Source: Shewanella nanhaiensis (GTDB lineage Bacteria > Pseudomonadota > Gammaproteobacteria > Enterobacterales > Shewanellaceae). From it: DNA of 64,000 nucleotides. Numbering within the stretch: position 1 is the first letter of the stretch; each line of letters begins with the position of its first letter. Positions 44,445 to 54,921 of the stretch are shown piece after piece. A program made the position numbers and the translations under genes. The DNA is taken from the NCBI RefSeq assembly GCF_019457885.1, contig NZ_JAHZST010000003.1, positions 1 through 64,000 on the forward strand, read 5' to 3'. The notes below the pieces were generated by a model, which ran no database searches, was not told where the DNA came from, and saw only the letters and a program-made list of their open reading frames with translations.

Positions 44445-46145
44445 ATGGCTAAAGACTATATCATGCACTCCCCTGAAAACTGCTTCACCCTCTTTAAAGA
44501 TTCAGCCCAAGAATTAGCACTACCTGAGCGATTTACCTATCCATTTTACTATGAGCCTCACCCGCTATGTTTGCTTGCTGCAAAGGAGCTTCAGACATAT
44601 CTCGACAGCCAAACTCAATGGCACCATAATTTTGGTCACCAAGGCGTTCGAGAGGGAGCAATCGGTAAGATGTTCGGTGTCTTAGTGGTTCACAATGCCC
44701 AAGGACAACTCGGTTATCTATCGGCATTTTCAGGTAAAGTTGCCGACCAAAACCTTCTGCCCCACTTCGTGCCTCCGGTATTTGACATGCTCACAGAGGG
44801 AGGTTTTTTCCTTACAGAGCAAACACGCATAAATCAACTCAGTGAACAGCTAAGCAAGCTAAACACTAACCCTAAGATTAGTGAATACAGTAACTTATTG
44901 GCCAATGAAATCGATGCAAGTAAACAGCAGATTGAGGCCCAAAGACAACATATTATTGAGGGGCGAAAAACACGCAAAGCCCGTAGAGCAGAAGCTGGAC
45001 TCGAGCTTAATGAAACCGATTTTATCAAGCTTCAAGCCAAGCTTGCTAAAGAGAGTGTTCACGATAAAAATCAGCTTAAAGCCCTAAACCTCTATTGGGA
45101 TGAACGAGTAGATGCTGCAAAACAGCAGCTCAAACAACTAACCGATGAAATAGACCTGCTCAAGCAGGAGCGTAAAACCTCATCAGCCAAACTACAGAAA
45201 AAGCTATTTGAGCAATACCGCTTTTTAAATATCAAAGGTGAGCATAGAGATTTAGGCAGCATTTTCAAAGATACCGTACATCAAACACCACCGGCGGGCT
45301 CTGGTGAATGTGCAGCACCTAAACTGCTTCATTACGCCTTCAAATGGGGCATGAAACCACTGGCAATGGCTGAGTTTTGGTGGGGGAGCTCACCTAAATC
45401 TGAGATCCGCCAACATAAGAACTTTTATGGTGCCTGTCAGGGAAAATGTAAACCTATCTTAGGTCATATGCTTAATGGGATGGAGTTGGATAAAAACCCC
45501 TTACTCACTAACCCTGCTGTAGGTAAAACCATAGATATCATCTACCAAGATGAAGAGATGGCCATCATCAATAAACCTGCCGAGTTTCTCTCTGTGCCAG
45601 GAAAAAGTATTCAAGACTCTGTGTATCTTCGCATGAAGACTCAGTTTCCTGATGCAACAGGGCCACTTATTGTTCATCGACTCGACATGTCGACCTCTGG
45701 ATTAATGGTAATAGCACTGACCAAAGAGGCCAATAAAAACCTGCAAGCACAATTTATCGCCCGCACAGTAAAGAAGCGCTACACCGCATTACTAACTGGT
45801 GAGCTTACAGAGGATGAAGGGCTCATTAACCTTCCGATGAGAGGCGACTTCGATGACAGACCACGACAATTAGTTTGCTTTGAGCATGGAAAACCCGCCG
45901 AAACTAAGTGGCAGGTGGTTGAACGTAAGCATGGCAAAACTAAGGTTCACTTATACCCTAAAACAGGGCGTACTCATCAGTTAAGAGTGCATAGCGCCCA
46001 TGCTCAAGGGTTAAATATGCCGATAGTCGGTGACGATCTCTACGGTACCAAGGCCGATAGGCTACATCTGCACGCAGAGCTTCTTGAGCTTAATCATCCA
46101 AGTACCAAGGAGTTTATGAGTTTCTGCATCGAAGCAGAGTTTTAA
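44445..46145 (+). CDS. Large RluA-family pseudouridine synthase with N-terminal extension
   Basis: 566 residues. The C-terminal 215 residues are an RluA catalytic domain: IDIIYQDEEMAIINKPAEFLSVPGK, IVHRLDMSTSGLMVIAL and KTGRTHQLRVHSAHAQG in blocks. The first 350 residues are unusual: a globular start with FGHQGVREGAIGKMFGVLVV, a long charged coiled coil (about 125-265, EQLSKL to KKLFEQY), and a Cys-containing segment GSGECAAPKLLHYAFKWGMKPLAMAEFWWG and CQGKCKPIL. This form is found in Shewanella and Vibrio beside the short RluA. The target RNA is not known; the extension may select it. Confidence 0.8.
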   Translation: MAKDYIMHSPENCFTLFKDSAQELALPERFTYPFYYEPHPLCLLAAKELQTYLDSQTQWHHNFGHQGVREGAIGKMFGVLVVHNAQGQLGYLSAFSGKVADQNLLPHFVPPVFDMLTEGGFFLTEQTRINQLSEQLSKLNTNPKISEYSNLLANEIDASKQQIEAQRQHIIEGRKTRKARRAEAGLELNETDFIKLQAKLAKESVHDKNQLKALNLYWDERVDAAKQQLKQLTDEIDLLKQERKTSSAKLQKKLFEQYRFLNIKGEHRDLGSIFKDTVHQTPPAGSGECAAPKLLHYAFKWGMKPLAMAEFWWGSSPKSEIRQHKNFYGACQGKCKPILGHMLNGMELDKNPLLTNPAVGKTIDIIYQDEEMAIINKPAEFLSVPGKSIQDSVYLRMKTQFPDATGPLIVHRLDMSTSGLMVIALTKEANKNLQAQFIARTVKKRYTALLTGELTEDEGLINLPMRGDFDDRPRQLVCFEHGKPAETKWQVVERKHGKTKVHLYPKTGRTHQLRVHSAHAQGLNMPIVGDDLYGTKADRLHLHAELLELNHPSTKEFMSFCIEAEF

Positions 46146-46148
46146 AGG

Positions 46149-48998
46149 CTACTCGCCCTTTTCAGTACTCACCTCATCAAGTAGATAGAAAATCGACTGA
46201 TAGGGGATGCCGCCATGATGAGATAAACCAATTTCACAGGTTCGACTGTTACTAAAACCCCGCTGACACTCAGCCGGGAGCTGCTTTTTCAATGACGTTA
46301 ACGCAGCCATATTCAGCTCAGGTGTGGTAAATCCTTTATCTCCAGCCCAGCCACAACATTGGATATGTTCAGGAACAATCACATTGGGTGTGCAAACCTT
46401 GGCCAACTCAAGCATGGTATTTTCAAGTCCCATTCGGCGAGAGCTGCAGGTTACATGCAAGGTGACAGCTTCATCAGTCGGAGTTATATGCAGATGTTTA
46501 AGCAGATACCGATGCGCAAAGCCTACGGGCTCAAATACCTCAATCGGCTTTGTAAACTGCTCAATACTTCGTTTAGCGCAGGGACTGGTATCCATTAACA
46601 CAGGCCACCTTCCCTGTTCGCTTGCTTGCCATAACCGCTCCTCTAACTGCTTAGATTTTTTATCTGCAACCTCTGTCATACCTTTACTGTCATAGGGCAT
46701 GCCGCAACACTGCTCATTTAACGCTAATGGGACAATCACCGCTATACCAGCTTTCTGTAATAACGACTCCGTCACTTGAGTCAAAGAGCGTTGCTCACGA
46801 TTACCCAACTGCTGACCCATAGTGCGGCTAGCGCATGAGGGCATATAGACAACTTTTTGCAGAGGGGGCTCTGTAGCCAACTCGACTCTTTCTGATCTCG
46901 CTGAAAATGATGCTGGCTTATGTCGATTAACAGCTGGGTATTGAGGAGTCCAAGCAGGCGTGGCGCCTTGAGTCAAACTGCGCAAGCCGTTAACCAAGTT
47001 GCCCACAACTTTATCACCTAATATTTTCTGTGCTTGTTGATTTGCCCCTAACCCGAACTTAACCATCTTGGTCGTGGTATCAAAGTGTTCTACTGTCCAA
47101 CGGGCAATAGGGGTAAACTTTTGATATTTAGCCCTACGTAGCTTCTTAACCAGCTCGCCAGTATTGATCCCCACGGGGCAACGCTCAGCACACAACCCTG
47201 TTGCTGCGCATGTATCCAGCCCTTGGTATTCGAACACCTTAGCTAACGCTTTTACCTCTTCTCGCTCTCCAGCTGCTTCTCTGCGCTGTAACTCACGGTA
47301 GAGAACAATACGCTGGCGAGGTGACAAGGTCAGTGTTCGAGAGGGACAAACTGGCTCACAAAAACCACACTCAATACAGCGGTCAACCAGCTCATCGGCC
47401 TTGGGCATAGGTTTAAGGTGTTTAATATGACACTGACTGTCCTCATTAAGAATTACACCGGGGTTAAGTATCCCTCTTGGATCAAATAATCTTTTGACCT
47501 CCTGCATTAAGCGGTAAGCATCTTGCCCCCACTCAAGCTCAACATAGGGAGCCATATTACGCCCAGTTCCATGCTCAGCTTTTAATGAGCCCTGATATTT
47601 CACTGCCACAAGCTCAGCCACAGCATCCATAAAGTCGCCGTAACGCTCTATCTCATCCTCGGACTCAAACCCTTGAGTGAACACAAAATGAAGGTTTCCC
47701 TCTAGCGCATGGCCAAAGATAATCGCCTCATCATACTTAAATTGATTGAACAACTGCTGCAGATCACGCACTCCTGCAGCAAGCAGCTCCACAGGAAAAG
47801 CTACATCTTCAATTATCACCGATGTGCCCACTTCTCGAACCGCGCCCACAGCTGGGAACATCCCTTTGCGTATTCCCCACAGCATGGCGAGCGTGTCGGC
47901 TCGAGATGTAAAATCGATAGAATCAATCACAAAAAATGGTAACAAGGTCTCTTTAACTTGCTCGCACTGCGCAAGCAGCTGAGCCTTATTACTGGCACGC
48001 GTCTCAATCAGTAAAGCGCACGCCTCAAGATCAAGGCGCTTAATAAACGCCGGCATCCCCGCCTTATCAGCCACTGAGGCCATAGCTCGGCCATCCATCA
48101 TCTCTACAGCAGCCACAGGCTCCGATGCCAAGGCAGAGACCGCCCTGCACGCCTGTTCGATATCATTAAAGACAATCAATGCCGACGCTTTATAAGCGTG
48201 CTCGACCACCGTTTTATAGGTGATCTCAGCGATAAAACCTAAGGTCCCTTCAGAGCCTACCATCAGATGCTTAATAACATCAATAGGATCGCAATAATCC
48301 ACCAGCGAATTTAACGCATAGCCGGTGGTATTCTTTAAACGGTATTTATGACGAATTCGAGCTTCAAGAGCGAGATTGCTCCTTACTGTGTCGCATAGTG
48401 ATTCAACGCCCTTAATCAAGTCTCTCTTTTGATTTTTGAATACTGAAACACTGGTTTCATCAGCAGTATTCAATACAAAACCATCAGCAAAAACCAATGT
48501 CATATCATCAAGAGTTTGATAGGTATTCTGCGCCGTACCACAGCACATACCACTGGCATTATTTGCCGCAATACCGCCAATTTTACAACTGTTTATCGAA
48601 GCAGGATCGGGACCTATCTTTCGACCAAATGGGAGTAAATAGCGATTGGCATCACTGCCTATCACCCCAGGTTGTAAGCAGATCCTATCTCCGCCATCTA
48701 AGATCTTATGTCCACGCCAATCATCGGTTAATGCTATCAATACCGAATCGGAAACAGCCTGACCAGATAAGCTAGTCCCCGCTGCACGAAAGGTGCAAGG
48801 GATATCAAGTTCACTGCAGATTTTAAGGGTGTAGATCACCTCATCGAGACTTTTTAATCGAACCACCACTTTAGGCGTTAAACGATAAAAACTGGCATCT
48901 GTACCATAAGCCAGCATTTTTGCTTTATCTATCACTATGCGCTCGGATTCAACGGATATAGCAAGTCTGGTTATAAACTCTTGATAGACAAGCTCCAT
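46149..48998 (-). CDS. dld: FAD/Fe-S D-lactate dehydrogenase (Dld-II type)
   Basis: 949 residues. The N-terminal half is a VAO-type FAD-binding domain (TFRAAGTSLSGQAVSD, KIGPDPASINSCKIGGIAANNASGM in parts) with a GlcD-type cap. Then two 4Fe-4S motifs follow (CIECGFCEPVC near 540, CAATGLCAERCPVGIN near 605) and two CCG half-repeats (CCGMPYDSKG, CCGWAGDKGF) like GlpC and LldE. It oxidises D-lactate to pyruvate and feeds quinones. This is the membrane-associated enzyme shown in Shewanella to replace classical D-Ldh. It is the last gene of the lld operon: its ATG overlaps the lldG stop by one base. Confidence 0.92.
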   Translation of the reverse strand: MELVYQEFITRLAISVESERIVIDKAKMLAYGTDASFYRLTPKVVVRLKSLDEVIYTLKICSELDIPCTFRAAGTSLSGQAVSDSVLIALTDDWRGHKILDGGDRICLQPGVIGSDANRYLLPFGRKIGPDPASINSCKIGGIAANNASGMCCGTAQNTYQTLDDMTLVFADGFVLNTADETSVSVFKNQKRDLIKGVESLCDTVRSNLALEARIRHKYRLKNTTGYALNSLVDYCDPIDVIKHLMVGSEGTLGFIAEITYKTVVEHAYKASALIVFNDIEQACRAVSALASEPVAAVEMMDGRAMASVADKAGMPAFIKRLDLEACALLIETRASNKAQLLAQCEQVKETLLPFFVIDSIDFTSRADTLAMLWGIRKGMFPAVGAVREVGTSVIIEDVAFPVELLAAGVRDLQQLFNQFKYDEAIIFGHALEGNLHFVFTQGFESEDEIERYGDFMDAVAELVAVKYQGSLKAEHGTGRNMAPYVELEWGQDAYRLMQEVKRLFDPRGILNPGVILNEDSQCHIKHLKPMPKADELVDRCIECGFCEPVCPSRTLTLSPRQRIVLYRELQRREAAGEREEVKALAKVFEYQGLDTCAATGLCAERCPVGINTGELVKKLRRAKYQKFTPIARWTVEHFDTTTKMVKFGLGANQQAQKILGDKVVGNLVNGLRSLTQGATPAWTPQYPAVNRHKPASFSARSERVELATEPPLQKVVYMPSCASRTMGQQLGNREQRSLTQVTESLLQKAGIAVIVPLALNEQCCGMPYDSKGMTEVADKKSKQLEERLWQASEQGRWPVLMDTSPCAKRSIEQFTKPIEVFEPVGFAHRYLLKHLHITPTDEAVTLHVTCSSRRMGLENTMLELAKVCTPNVIVPEHIQCCGWAGDKGFTTPELNMAALTSLKKQLPAECQRGFSNSRTCEIGLSHHGGIPYQSIFYLLDEVSTEKGE

Positions 48999-49681
48999 TA
49001 CCTATCCTCAACCAAGATAACAACCAACTGACTCGGCCCATGTGCCCCATAAGCAAGTGTTTGTTGAATATCAGCCGTTTTTGAGGGGCCGGAGACTAAA
49101 ACGATATTAGTTGGCATCTTCTCCTGCCATGCTTGCAAAGTCATCATCTGGGCAAAGTTGCTGACGATTGTTGAACGCTTTATTAGCGCAATATGACACG
49201 GCGGAATTAAGGAGAGGGTTCTCGGCTCAGCAATATCTGGCCAAAGCACTAAAGTTCCCGTATCGGCTATACCACCTAAGCAGTGGGTGATCCCAGCATC
49301 AAACTCAGTAAATAGGCTTGTTTTAAGCGCTTCAAACTCACAATCAAACTGAGTGACTTCAATTCTGTGTGCGCCTTCGAGTATTGCGGGGAAGAACTCA
49401 CCACTGCCCTGCTCAGCATTAGCGTCGCCAACAATCACTTTCTCACAACCTTTACTATTAAGTACTCGCGCTAATGTTTTAGGTATTTCAGACGCGTTAA
49501 CGCAGCTCACTTCTGCGTGACTGGCTAAGAGCCCTGCTATAAATCGCTGCTTGATTAATTCGTTATCATGACTTTGCCACACAGGATAACCTAAGGTCTC
49601 CTTCGGTATTGCTCTCGCCTTAGCATCTCGGAGTTTGGCTAAGATGGCATTTTTAGCTGAGATATGATTAGCTGAACTCAT
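48998..49681 (-). CDS. lldG: L-lactate dehydrogenase complex protein LldG (LutC)
   Basis: 227 residues of the LUD (DUF162) family. The domain has VIVGDANAEQGSGEF, the GGIADTGTLVLWPDIAEPRTLSLIPPCHIALI run in blocks, and the end LVSGPSKTADIQQTLAYGAHGP, which is diagnostic. With LldE and LldF it forms the three-subunit L-lactate oxidase. Its start overlaps the lldF stop by four bases (ATGA), so the genes are coupled. Confidence 0.92.
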   Translation of the reverse strand: MSSANHISAKNAILAKLRDAKARAIPKETLGYPVWQSHDNELIKQRFIAGLLASHAEVSCVNASEIPKTLARVLNSKGCEKVIVGDANAEQGSGEFFPAILEGAHRIEVTQFDCEFEALKTSLFTEFDAGITHCLGGIADTGTLVLWPDIAEPRTLSLIPPCHIALIKRSTIVSNFAQMMTLQAWQEKMPTNIVLVSGPSKTADIQQTLAYGAHGPSQLVVILVEDR

Positions 49682-51123
49682 GACTCACCTCCCGCTCTCT
49701 TATTACGCGCCTTAATCAGCTGATGCAGGGTATTACTCGCTAGTTTTGGCGAGGTACGACATTGAGTCCAAGGGCCTATTTTATTAGGCATTAAGCCTCT
49801 AAGCTTAGTCGCCGACCAGCTACCCGTGTGATAGAGCTTGGGATGGGTTGCCGCGAACGCAAAGCCTTTCATCGCCAATGACTCAAGAGTACTGGAAGCC
49901 GAAGCTTGCCCCTCTATCGCTATCGCGTCAGGTTTAGGGGGATTTTTGGCTTCTGTGCGCAGTCGTTGCAGCATCTCAGGGATAGGGATACGCACCGGGC
50001 AAACCTCTCCACACGCACCGCACAAACTTGAGGCTGTGACTAACTCCTTGGTTTTTTCCAACCCCATCAGATGTGGCGAGATAATTTTGCCTATCGGCCC
50101 AGGATACACAGTACCGTAGGCGTGCCCTCCGATCCTGGTATAGACAGGACAATGGTTCATGCAGGCGCCGCAGCGAATACACTGCAAGGTTTTACGCATC
50201 TCTTCATCTTGAAATGCCTGAGTTCGGCCGTTATCTAATAAAACCAGATGCAGCTCTAAAGGCCCATCTAATTCACCACTTTTACGTGGCGAGCTGATCA
50301 TATTAAAGTAAGTAGTAATTGCTTGCCCCGTGGCTGAACGTGTCAAAGCGCTGTAGAGCGGCGGCACATCAGATAGGAACTCCACCACTTTTTCGATACC
50401 AGTAATGGCAATATGCACCTTAGGGACTGTGGTGCACATGCGACCATTCCCCTCATTTTCCACTAAACACAAAGTCCCGGTTTCGGCGACGGCAAAATTA
50501 ACTCCAGATAAACCGATATCAGCATCGTGAAACTTCTGCCTAAGACGTGTCCGCCCTGTTTGGATCAGCTCATCAACATCCACTGTTGGGGTAAAATCAT
50601 CTAGATGTGCCTCAAAGGTATCACTCACCTCCTGCTTATTTTTATGGATAGCAGGCATAATGATATGAGACGGTTTGTCGCCATCGAGCTGGACAATATA
50701 CTCCCCCATATCACTCTCTAGGCATTCAATCCCCAACTTTGCCATCTCATGGTTGAGCTCAATCTCCTCACTCACCATGGACTTGCCTTTCACTATTGTT
50801 TTCGCCTGATGCTGCTGCGCAATATTGGCAATAATCTCGTTAGCTTCTGTCTCATCTTGCGCCCAGTGCACCACCATTCCATTGCGGCTACAGTTGGCAT
50901 CGAGCAGCTCAAGTAACTCTGGCAGCTTACTCAAACAACGTTGACGGATAGCTTCTGAAAGCTCACGGATTTTGCTCTCCTCATCAGGATCGGCAAAGGC
51001 GCTTCTGCGTTTATCTTGCAGGTAATCCATCGCCCCACGGAAATTCTGTCGCAACTGCGGATCGTCCAGCGCAGCTTTAGCTTGAGAGTGAATATTCTCA
51101 GGACCATTGAAGGTATGACTCAT
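49678..51123 (-). CDS. lldF: L-lactate dehydrogenase complex, iron-sulfur subunit LldF (LutB)
   Basis: 481 residues from the ATG at 51123, which has GGGAGG seven bases ahead; the longer frame to 51207 would run into lldE. A LUD domain (GVNFAVAETGTLCLVENEGNGRM in blocks) is followed by two 4Fe-4S motifs, CIRCGACMNHCPVY and CGACGEVCPVRIP. A C-terminal tail of about 100 residues includes LRGLMPNKIGPWTQCR, usual in LutB. It carries electrons from L-lactate oxidation to the quinone pool. The start is 2 bases after the lldE stop. Confidence 0.93.
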   Translation of the reverse strand: MSHTFNGPENIHSQAKAALDDPQLRQNFRGAMDYLQDKRRSAFADPDEESKIRELSEAIRQRCLSKLPELLELLDANCSRNGMVVHWAQDETEANEIIANIAQQHQAKTIVKGKSMVSEEIELNHEMAKLGIECLESDMGEYIVQLDGDKPSHIIMPAIHKNKQEVSDTFEAHLDDFTPTVDVDELIQTGRTRLRQKFHDADIGLSGVNFAVAETGTLCLVENEGNGRMCTTVPKVHIAITGIEKVVEFLSDVPPLYSALTRSATGQAITTYFNMISSPRKSGELDGPLELHLVLLDNGRTQAFQDEEMRKTLQCIRCGACMNHCPVYTRIGGHAYGTVYPGPIGKIISPHLMGLEKTKELVTASSLCGACGEVCPVRIPIPEMLQRLRTEAKNPPKPDAIAIEGQASASSTLESLAMKGFAFAATHPKLYHTGSWSATKLRGLMPNKIGPWTQCRTSPKLASNTLHQLIKARNKRAGGES

Positions 51124-51124
51124 A

Positions 51125-51877
51125 TCACTTACCTCCCGTACGTTCGAGTAAAAAACTGGCAAGATGACGGCCTTGCATCGAGTGCCCTTGGTACTCAAAG
51201 GCGCCATTAATATTCAATAAACATCCCCAGTCTGCACTAACCAGCAGCGCCGCTTTCGTCTCTGATAAGTGGCGAGTCTTATCCTCCACCATCGCCTGAC
51301 TGATATTAGGATGACGCACAGCAAAAGTACCACCAAAACCACAGCACTCGCTCTCATAAGCTTGCTCTTTTAGCGTCACTCTATCTAGCTGACCCAGTAA
51401 CTCAGTCGCAGTCACGTGAACATTCATCTCACGGCGTGCGGCGCAGGAGGTATGCATCACTACAGAGGTCTGCTCCCCCTTGTCTTCCAGTTTTATACGA
51501 CACACATTGACCAGAAACTCAGTCAACTCAAATACCCGCTCACAAAACTGCTCCACCTTTGCCAACGCACTATCACCCTGAAAAAGTCGGCGATAATGGT
51601 GATGCATCATGCCACCGCAGGATCCCGACAACACAATCACAGGCCAAGGCTCATCAAAAAGCGCCATCTGACTTTGCGCTACACTTTTCGCTTCCTTGGT
51701 ATAACCAGAGCTATAGGCAGGCTGACCACAACAGGTCTGCTTTTCAATAAAGATCACTTCAAGGCCCTGCTGCTCAAGCAAGCTAATTGCATCCAGTCCC
51801 GCTTCTGGGTCAAACATATCCACAAGGCAGGTACCATAGAGATAAACGGTCTTAGGTTTTGCAGGGTAGACTCGCAT
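51125..51877 (-). CDS. lldE: L-lactate dehydrogenase complex protein LldE (LutA)
   Basis: 250 residues with the two CCG cysteine-rich repeats: CGQPAYSSGYTKEA after KQTCCG, and SECCGFGGTFAVRHPNIS. These bind a Fe-S cofactor in the family. The ATG at 51877 has AAGGAG nine bases ahead, so the GTG at 51886 is not used. It is twelve bases downstream of lldP. Confidence 0.93.
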   Translation of the reverse strand: MRVYPAKPKTVYLYGTCLVDMFDPEAGLDAISLLEQQGLEVIFIEKQTCCGQPAYSSGYTKEAKSVAQSQMALFDEPWPVIVLSGSCGGMMHHHYRRLFQGDSALAKVEQFCERVFELTEFLVNVCRIKLEDKGEQTSVVMHTSCAARREMNVHVTATELLGQLDRVTLKEQAYESECCGFGGTFAVRHPNISQAMVEDKTRHLSETKAALLVSADWGCLLNINGAFEYQGHSMQGRHLASFLLERTGGK

Positions 51878-51889
51878 AGATAACACTCC

Positions 51890-53593
51890 TTAATAACCTT
51901 GCTGGCTAACCATTAATGCATCAGAAAGATGAAAACCGTAGATCATAACTAACCCTATAATGCCGGTGAGCACAAGATAGAAAAAAGTAGGAATAATCGT
52001 TTTACGTAGAGTTGCACCTTCACGGCCCAGTAAACCGACTGTAGCTGAAGCCGCAACCACATTGTGTATCGCAACCATGTTTCCAGCCGCAGCACCAACC
52101 GCTTGCAGTGATACCATAGCGGCGCTCGACACAGCTAAAGTATGGGCGACCTCATATTGAAACTGACTAAACATCATGTTTGACACCGTGTTTGAGCCAG
52201 CAATAAATGCCCCTAAAGCACCTATACTCGCACTCAATGCAGGGAAAAAATCCCCCACAAGGCCTGAGACGAAGTTAGCCGTGGTAACAGGCATGCTGGC
52301 TAAATCAGCGCCATTTACACCTGAGTTAATAAAGATACGTACCATTGGGATAGTGAACATAAGCACAAAGCCGGCGCCCATTAAGGTTTTGCTCGACTCG
52401 CTAAACGCGCTCGCCATAGGTTTAACACTGCCAGACTGAAGCAGCGCAGCCAGCAGCGCCACAAACACTAAAATACCACCAGGAAGATAGAGAGGTTGAA
52501 TCGCCGCACTGACTCCCACCTCACCTAATATATTTGTAAACGATACACTCACCTCTCGTAGTAGCTCTTTGAGCTCTGAGCTCACACGGCTGAGCACCAA
52601 TATAAGCGCCAGTAGCACATAGGGCGTCCAGGCCAATATTAAATTCATCGGCTTGTGATTATCATTAAGCTCCATCTTTAATGAGCCTAACCACTCTGCT
52701 GGCCAGCTCTCCTCCTGATCAAAGTCCCATGTTTTTTTCGGTACAAGAAAACCCCTCTTCGCCGCCGACACCACAATGGCCAGACTCACTAAGCCACCAA
52801 TAAGTGAGGGAAACTCAGCACCGAGAAACATGCCAGTTAAGGCGTAGGGGATGGTAAAAGCTAAACCCGCAAAAAGTGCAAAAGGTAAGATATCTAACCC
52901 TTCAGTCCAGCTTCTATTTCTACCAAAAAATCGAGTCAACATCATGGCCATTAAAACGGGAATAAAGGTGCCGACAGCACCATGAATTAACGCTACATTA
53001 GTAGTGATCTGTTGCAGATAAAAATCCCAGCTTGAGCCATTAGCAAGCAGTGCTTGTGTGATGTTATGGGTATCAAGCCCCTTGTTAACTCCCACGATAA
53101 TGGGCGTTCCAACTGCGCCAAATGAAACTGGCGTTGATTGGATCATCATTCCCATTAACACCGCAGCCATTGCTGGAAAGCCGATTGCCACTAATAGAGG
53201 AGCGGCAATCGCAGCTGGGGTACCGAACCCCGATGCCCCCTCAATAAATGAGCCAAAACACCACGCGATAATGATTGCTTGCACCCGCCTGTCGGCTGAG
53301 ATGTTGGTAAAGCCATTTCGTATGGCACCTATTGCCCCGGTATGCTTCAAGGTATTAAGTAAAAAAATGGCGCCGAAGATAATCCACAGCACCGAAACCG
53401 TAATGGCTAGACCTTGCAGTGATGAAGCAAAAACACGGGTGACTGACATATCCCAGCTAAACAGCGCGATAATAACAGTCGTGACAAAAGCAACTGGCAT
53501 TGCACGTTTTGCTGGCCAGTTAAGAAGTAGCAGGAGAACACCCGCGACCACAATAGGGGTAAATGCGATTAACGCGAGTAAGGTTTGAGTCAT
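51890..53593 (-). CDS. lldP: Lactate permease
   Basis: 567 residues with about 13 membrane segments, family LctP. Typical passages are [26 protein letters not shown] near 115, [12 protein letters not shown] near 155 and [19 protein letters not shown] near 470. It imports lactate (and glycolate) with protons. It heads the operon lldP-lldE-lldF-lldG-dld, all with small gaps or overlaps. A LysR gene is divergent across a 235-base promoter region. Confidence 0.94.
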   Translation of the reverse strand: MTQTLLALIAFTPIVVAGVLLLLLNWPAKRAMPVAFVTTVIIALFSWDMSVTRVFASSLQGLAITVSVLWIIFGAIFLLNTLKHTGAIGAIRNGFTNISADRRVQAIIIAWCFGSFIEGASGFGTPAAIAAPLLVAIGFPAMAAVLMGMMIQSTPVSFGAVGTPIIVGVNKGLDTHNITQALLANGSSWDFYLQQITTNVALIHGAVGTFIPVLMAMMLTRFFGRNRSWTEGLDILPFALFAGLAFTIPYALTGMFLGAEFPSLIGGLVSLAIVVSAAKRGFLVPKKTWDFDQEESWPAEWLGSLKMELNDNHKPMNLILAWTPYVLLALILVLSRVSSELKELLREVSVSFTNILGEVGVSAAIQPLYLPGGILVFVALLAALLQSGSVKPMASAFSESSKTLMGAGFVLMFTIPMVRIFINSGVNGADLASMPVTTANFVSGLVGDFFPALSASIGALGAFIAGSNTVSNMMFSQFQYEVAHTLAVSSAAMVSLQAVGAAAGNMVAIHNVVAASATVGLLGREGATLRKTIIPTFFYLVLTGIIGLVMIYGFHLSDALMVSQQGY

Positions 53594-53828
53594 ACTTGTT
53601 ATCCTTTCATCTCACTATTTGACTTGGTCGATATACCGTTTGATATATGCCTATTTGAGGTCGCAACCCTCATCGTGATTGCTTTTATTATTGGCATTGA
53701 CCCAGTCTGATTAGCTTATTGCTCACCCTCACGTGAACCTATTTTGTTAAAGCGATGTAACCGTACCCCTTTCTTTTTTCATGATATAGAGAAATAATGA
53801 AAAACATTCTTTCCAAAAGTGCATTAAT

Positions 53829-54731
53829 ATGACGAAAATTGATGACTTAATTCTCTTTGCCCAAGTGGTTGAGCAGGGTTCATTTAGCCGAGTTGCTGAG
53901 CAAAATTCACTTACTAACTCTGTGGTTAGCAAACGTATTGCCCGATTAGAGAAAGACCTTGGAGTACAGCTCCTCTATCGGACGACTCGAAAACTCACCC
54001 TAAGTGAAGCGGGAAAAAAGTTGTATAAGGGAGCCACGAATGTCCAACAAGTGGCCACAGAAGCGATCAATACCGTCTCTGGGTTTGGAGAGAGCATTAC
54101 AGGCCATATTAAGATGTCTGTACCCACCATTTCAGGGGATCTACTCTTAGCTGATGCCGTTGCTGAATTTTGCTCACTCAATCCAGGCATGACGGTAGAT
54201 ATGTCACTAGAAAACCTTTTTGTCGATCTTATCGAAGATAATTATGATCTGGTGATCCGTACTGGTTACTTAGAGGACTCAAGTTTAATCGCCCGCCATA
54301 TTCTCGAATCACAATGGATCATCTGCGCCACCCCCGACTACATCAAACGTCACGGTCAACCGACAGAACCTGAAGCCCTACTTGATCATAACTGCTTGCA
54401 ATACGCCTATCAGACAACTGGGGCTAGCGAATGGGAGTTCAAAGGCGATGAGGGTAACTATATGCTAAAAATTAAAGGCAACTTCACCACAGACAATGCC
54501 GCTGCCCTGAGAAAAGCTGCATTAGGTGGATATGGTATCGCCTATGTTCCTCGATGTTTGGTCTATCACGATCTGATGAAGGGAGATTTAATCGATGTCA
54601 TGCCCAACCGTGTCGCTAAAAAGCTAGGTATCTATGCGGTCTATCCGTTTACTCGTCAGCCACCGAAAAAAATACGTCTTTTGATCGAGCATATACGGCA
54701 ACGTTACCTCTCCATGAGTGAGTATTTTTAA
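53829..54731 (+). CDS. LysR-family transcriptional regulator
   Basis: 300 residues. The helix-turn-helix is VVEQGSFSRVAEQNSLTNSVVSKRIARLEKDLGVQLLYRTTR in parts, followed by the periplasmic-binding-like effector domain with TVDMSLENLFVDLIEDNYDLVIRTGYLED. It belongs to the DNA-binding class that includes many YafC/PA-type repressors of oxidases. It is divergent to lldP, so control of the lactate operon is likely by position, but the same layout could reflect regulation of only its own gene. The effector is not known. Confidence 0.88.
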   Translation: MTKIDDLILFAQVVEQGSFSRVAEQNSLTNSVVSKRIARLEKDLGVQLLYRTTRKLTLSEAGKKLYKGATNVQQVATEAINTVSGFGESITGHIKMSVPTISGDLLLADAVAEFCSLNPGMTVDMSLENLFVDLIEDNYDLVIRTGYLEDSSLIARHILESQWIICATPDYIKRHGQPTEPEALLDHNCLQYAYQTTGASEWEFKGDEGNYMLKIKGNFTTDNAAALRKAALGGYGIAYVPRCLVYHDLMKGDLIDVMPNRVAKKLGIYAVYPFTRQPPKKIRLLIEHIRQRYLSMSEYF

Positions 54732-54921
54732 AAAGGAAACCTTTTCTTACATATGAAGCCGCTTCAATCGGCTTCATCACAGTTCAAAAGCTTGTTTACA
54801 ATCCCTCTATGGCCTTAACATGTGTACCACTATGCCAAATTGAGATTATTACCTACTACAAAGGCATATAAATAATAAAAATGCTCTTAGAGGGGCAAAC
54901 TGCAGATTAAAAGGAAAAAAA

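Noticed and set aside
49678..51207. lldF beginning at 51207
   Set aside because: It would overlap lldE by 83 bases and add 28 residues not typical for LutB; the ATG at 51123 has a strong ribosome site.
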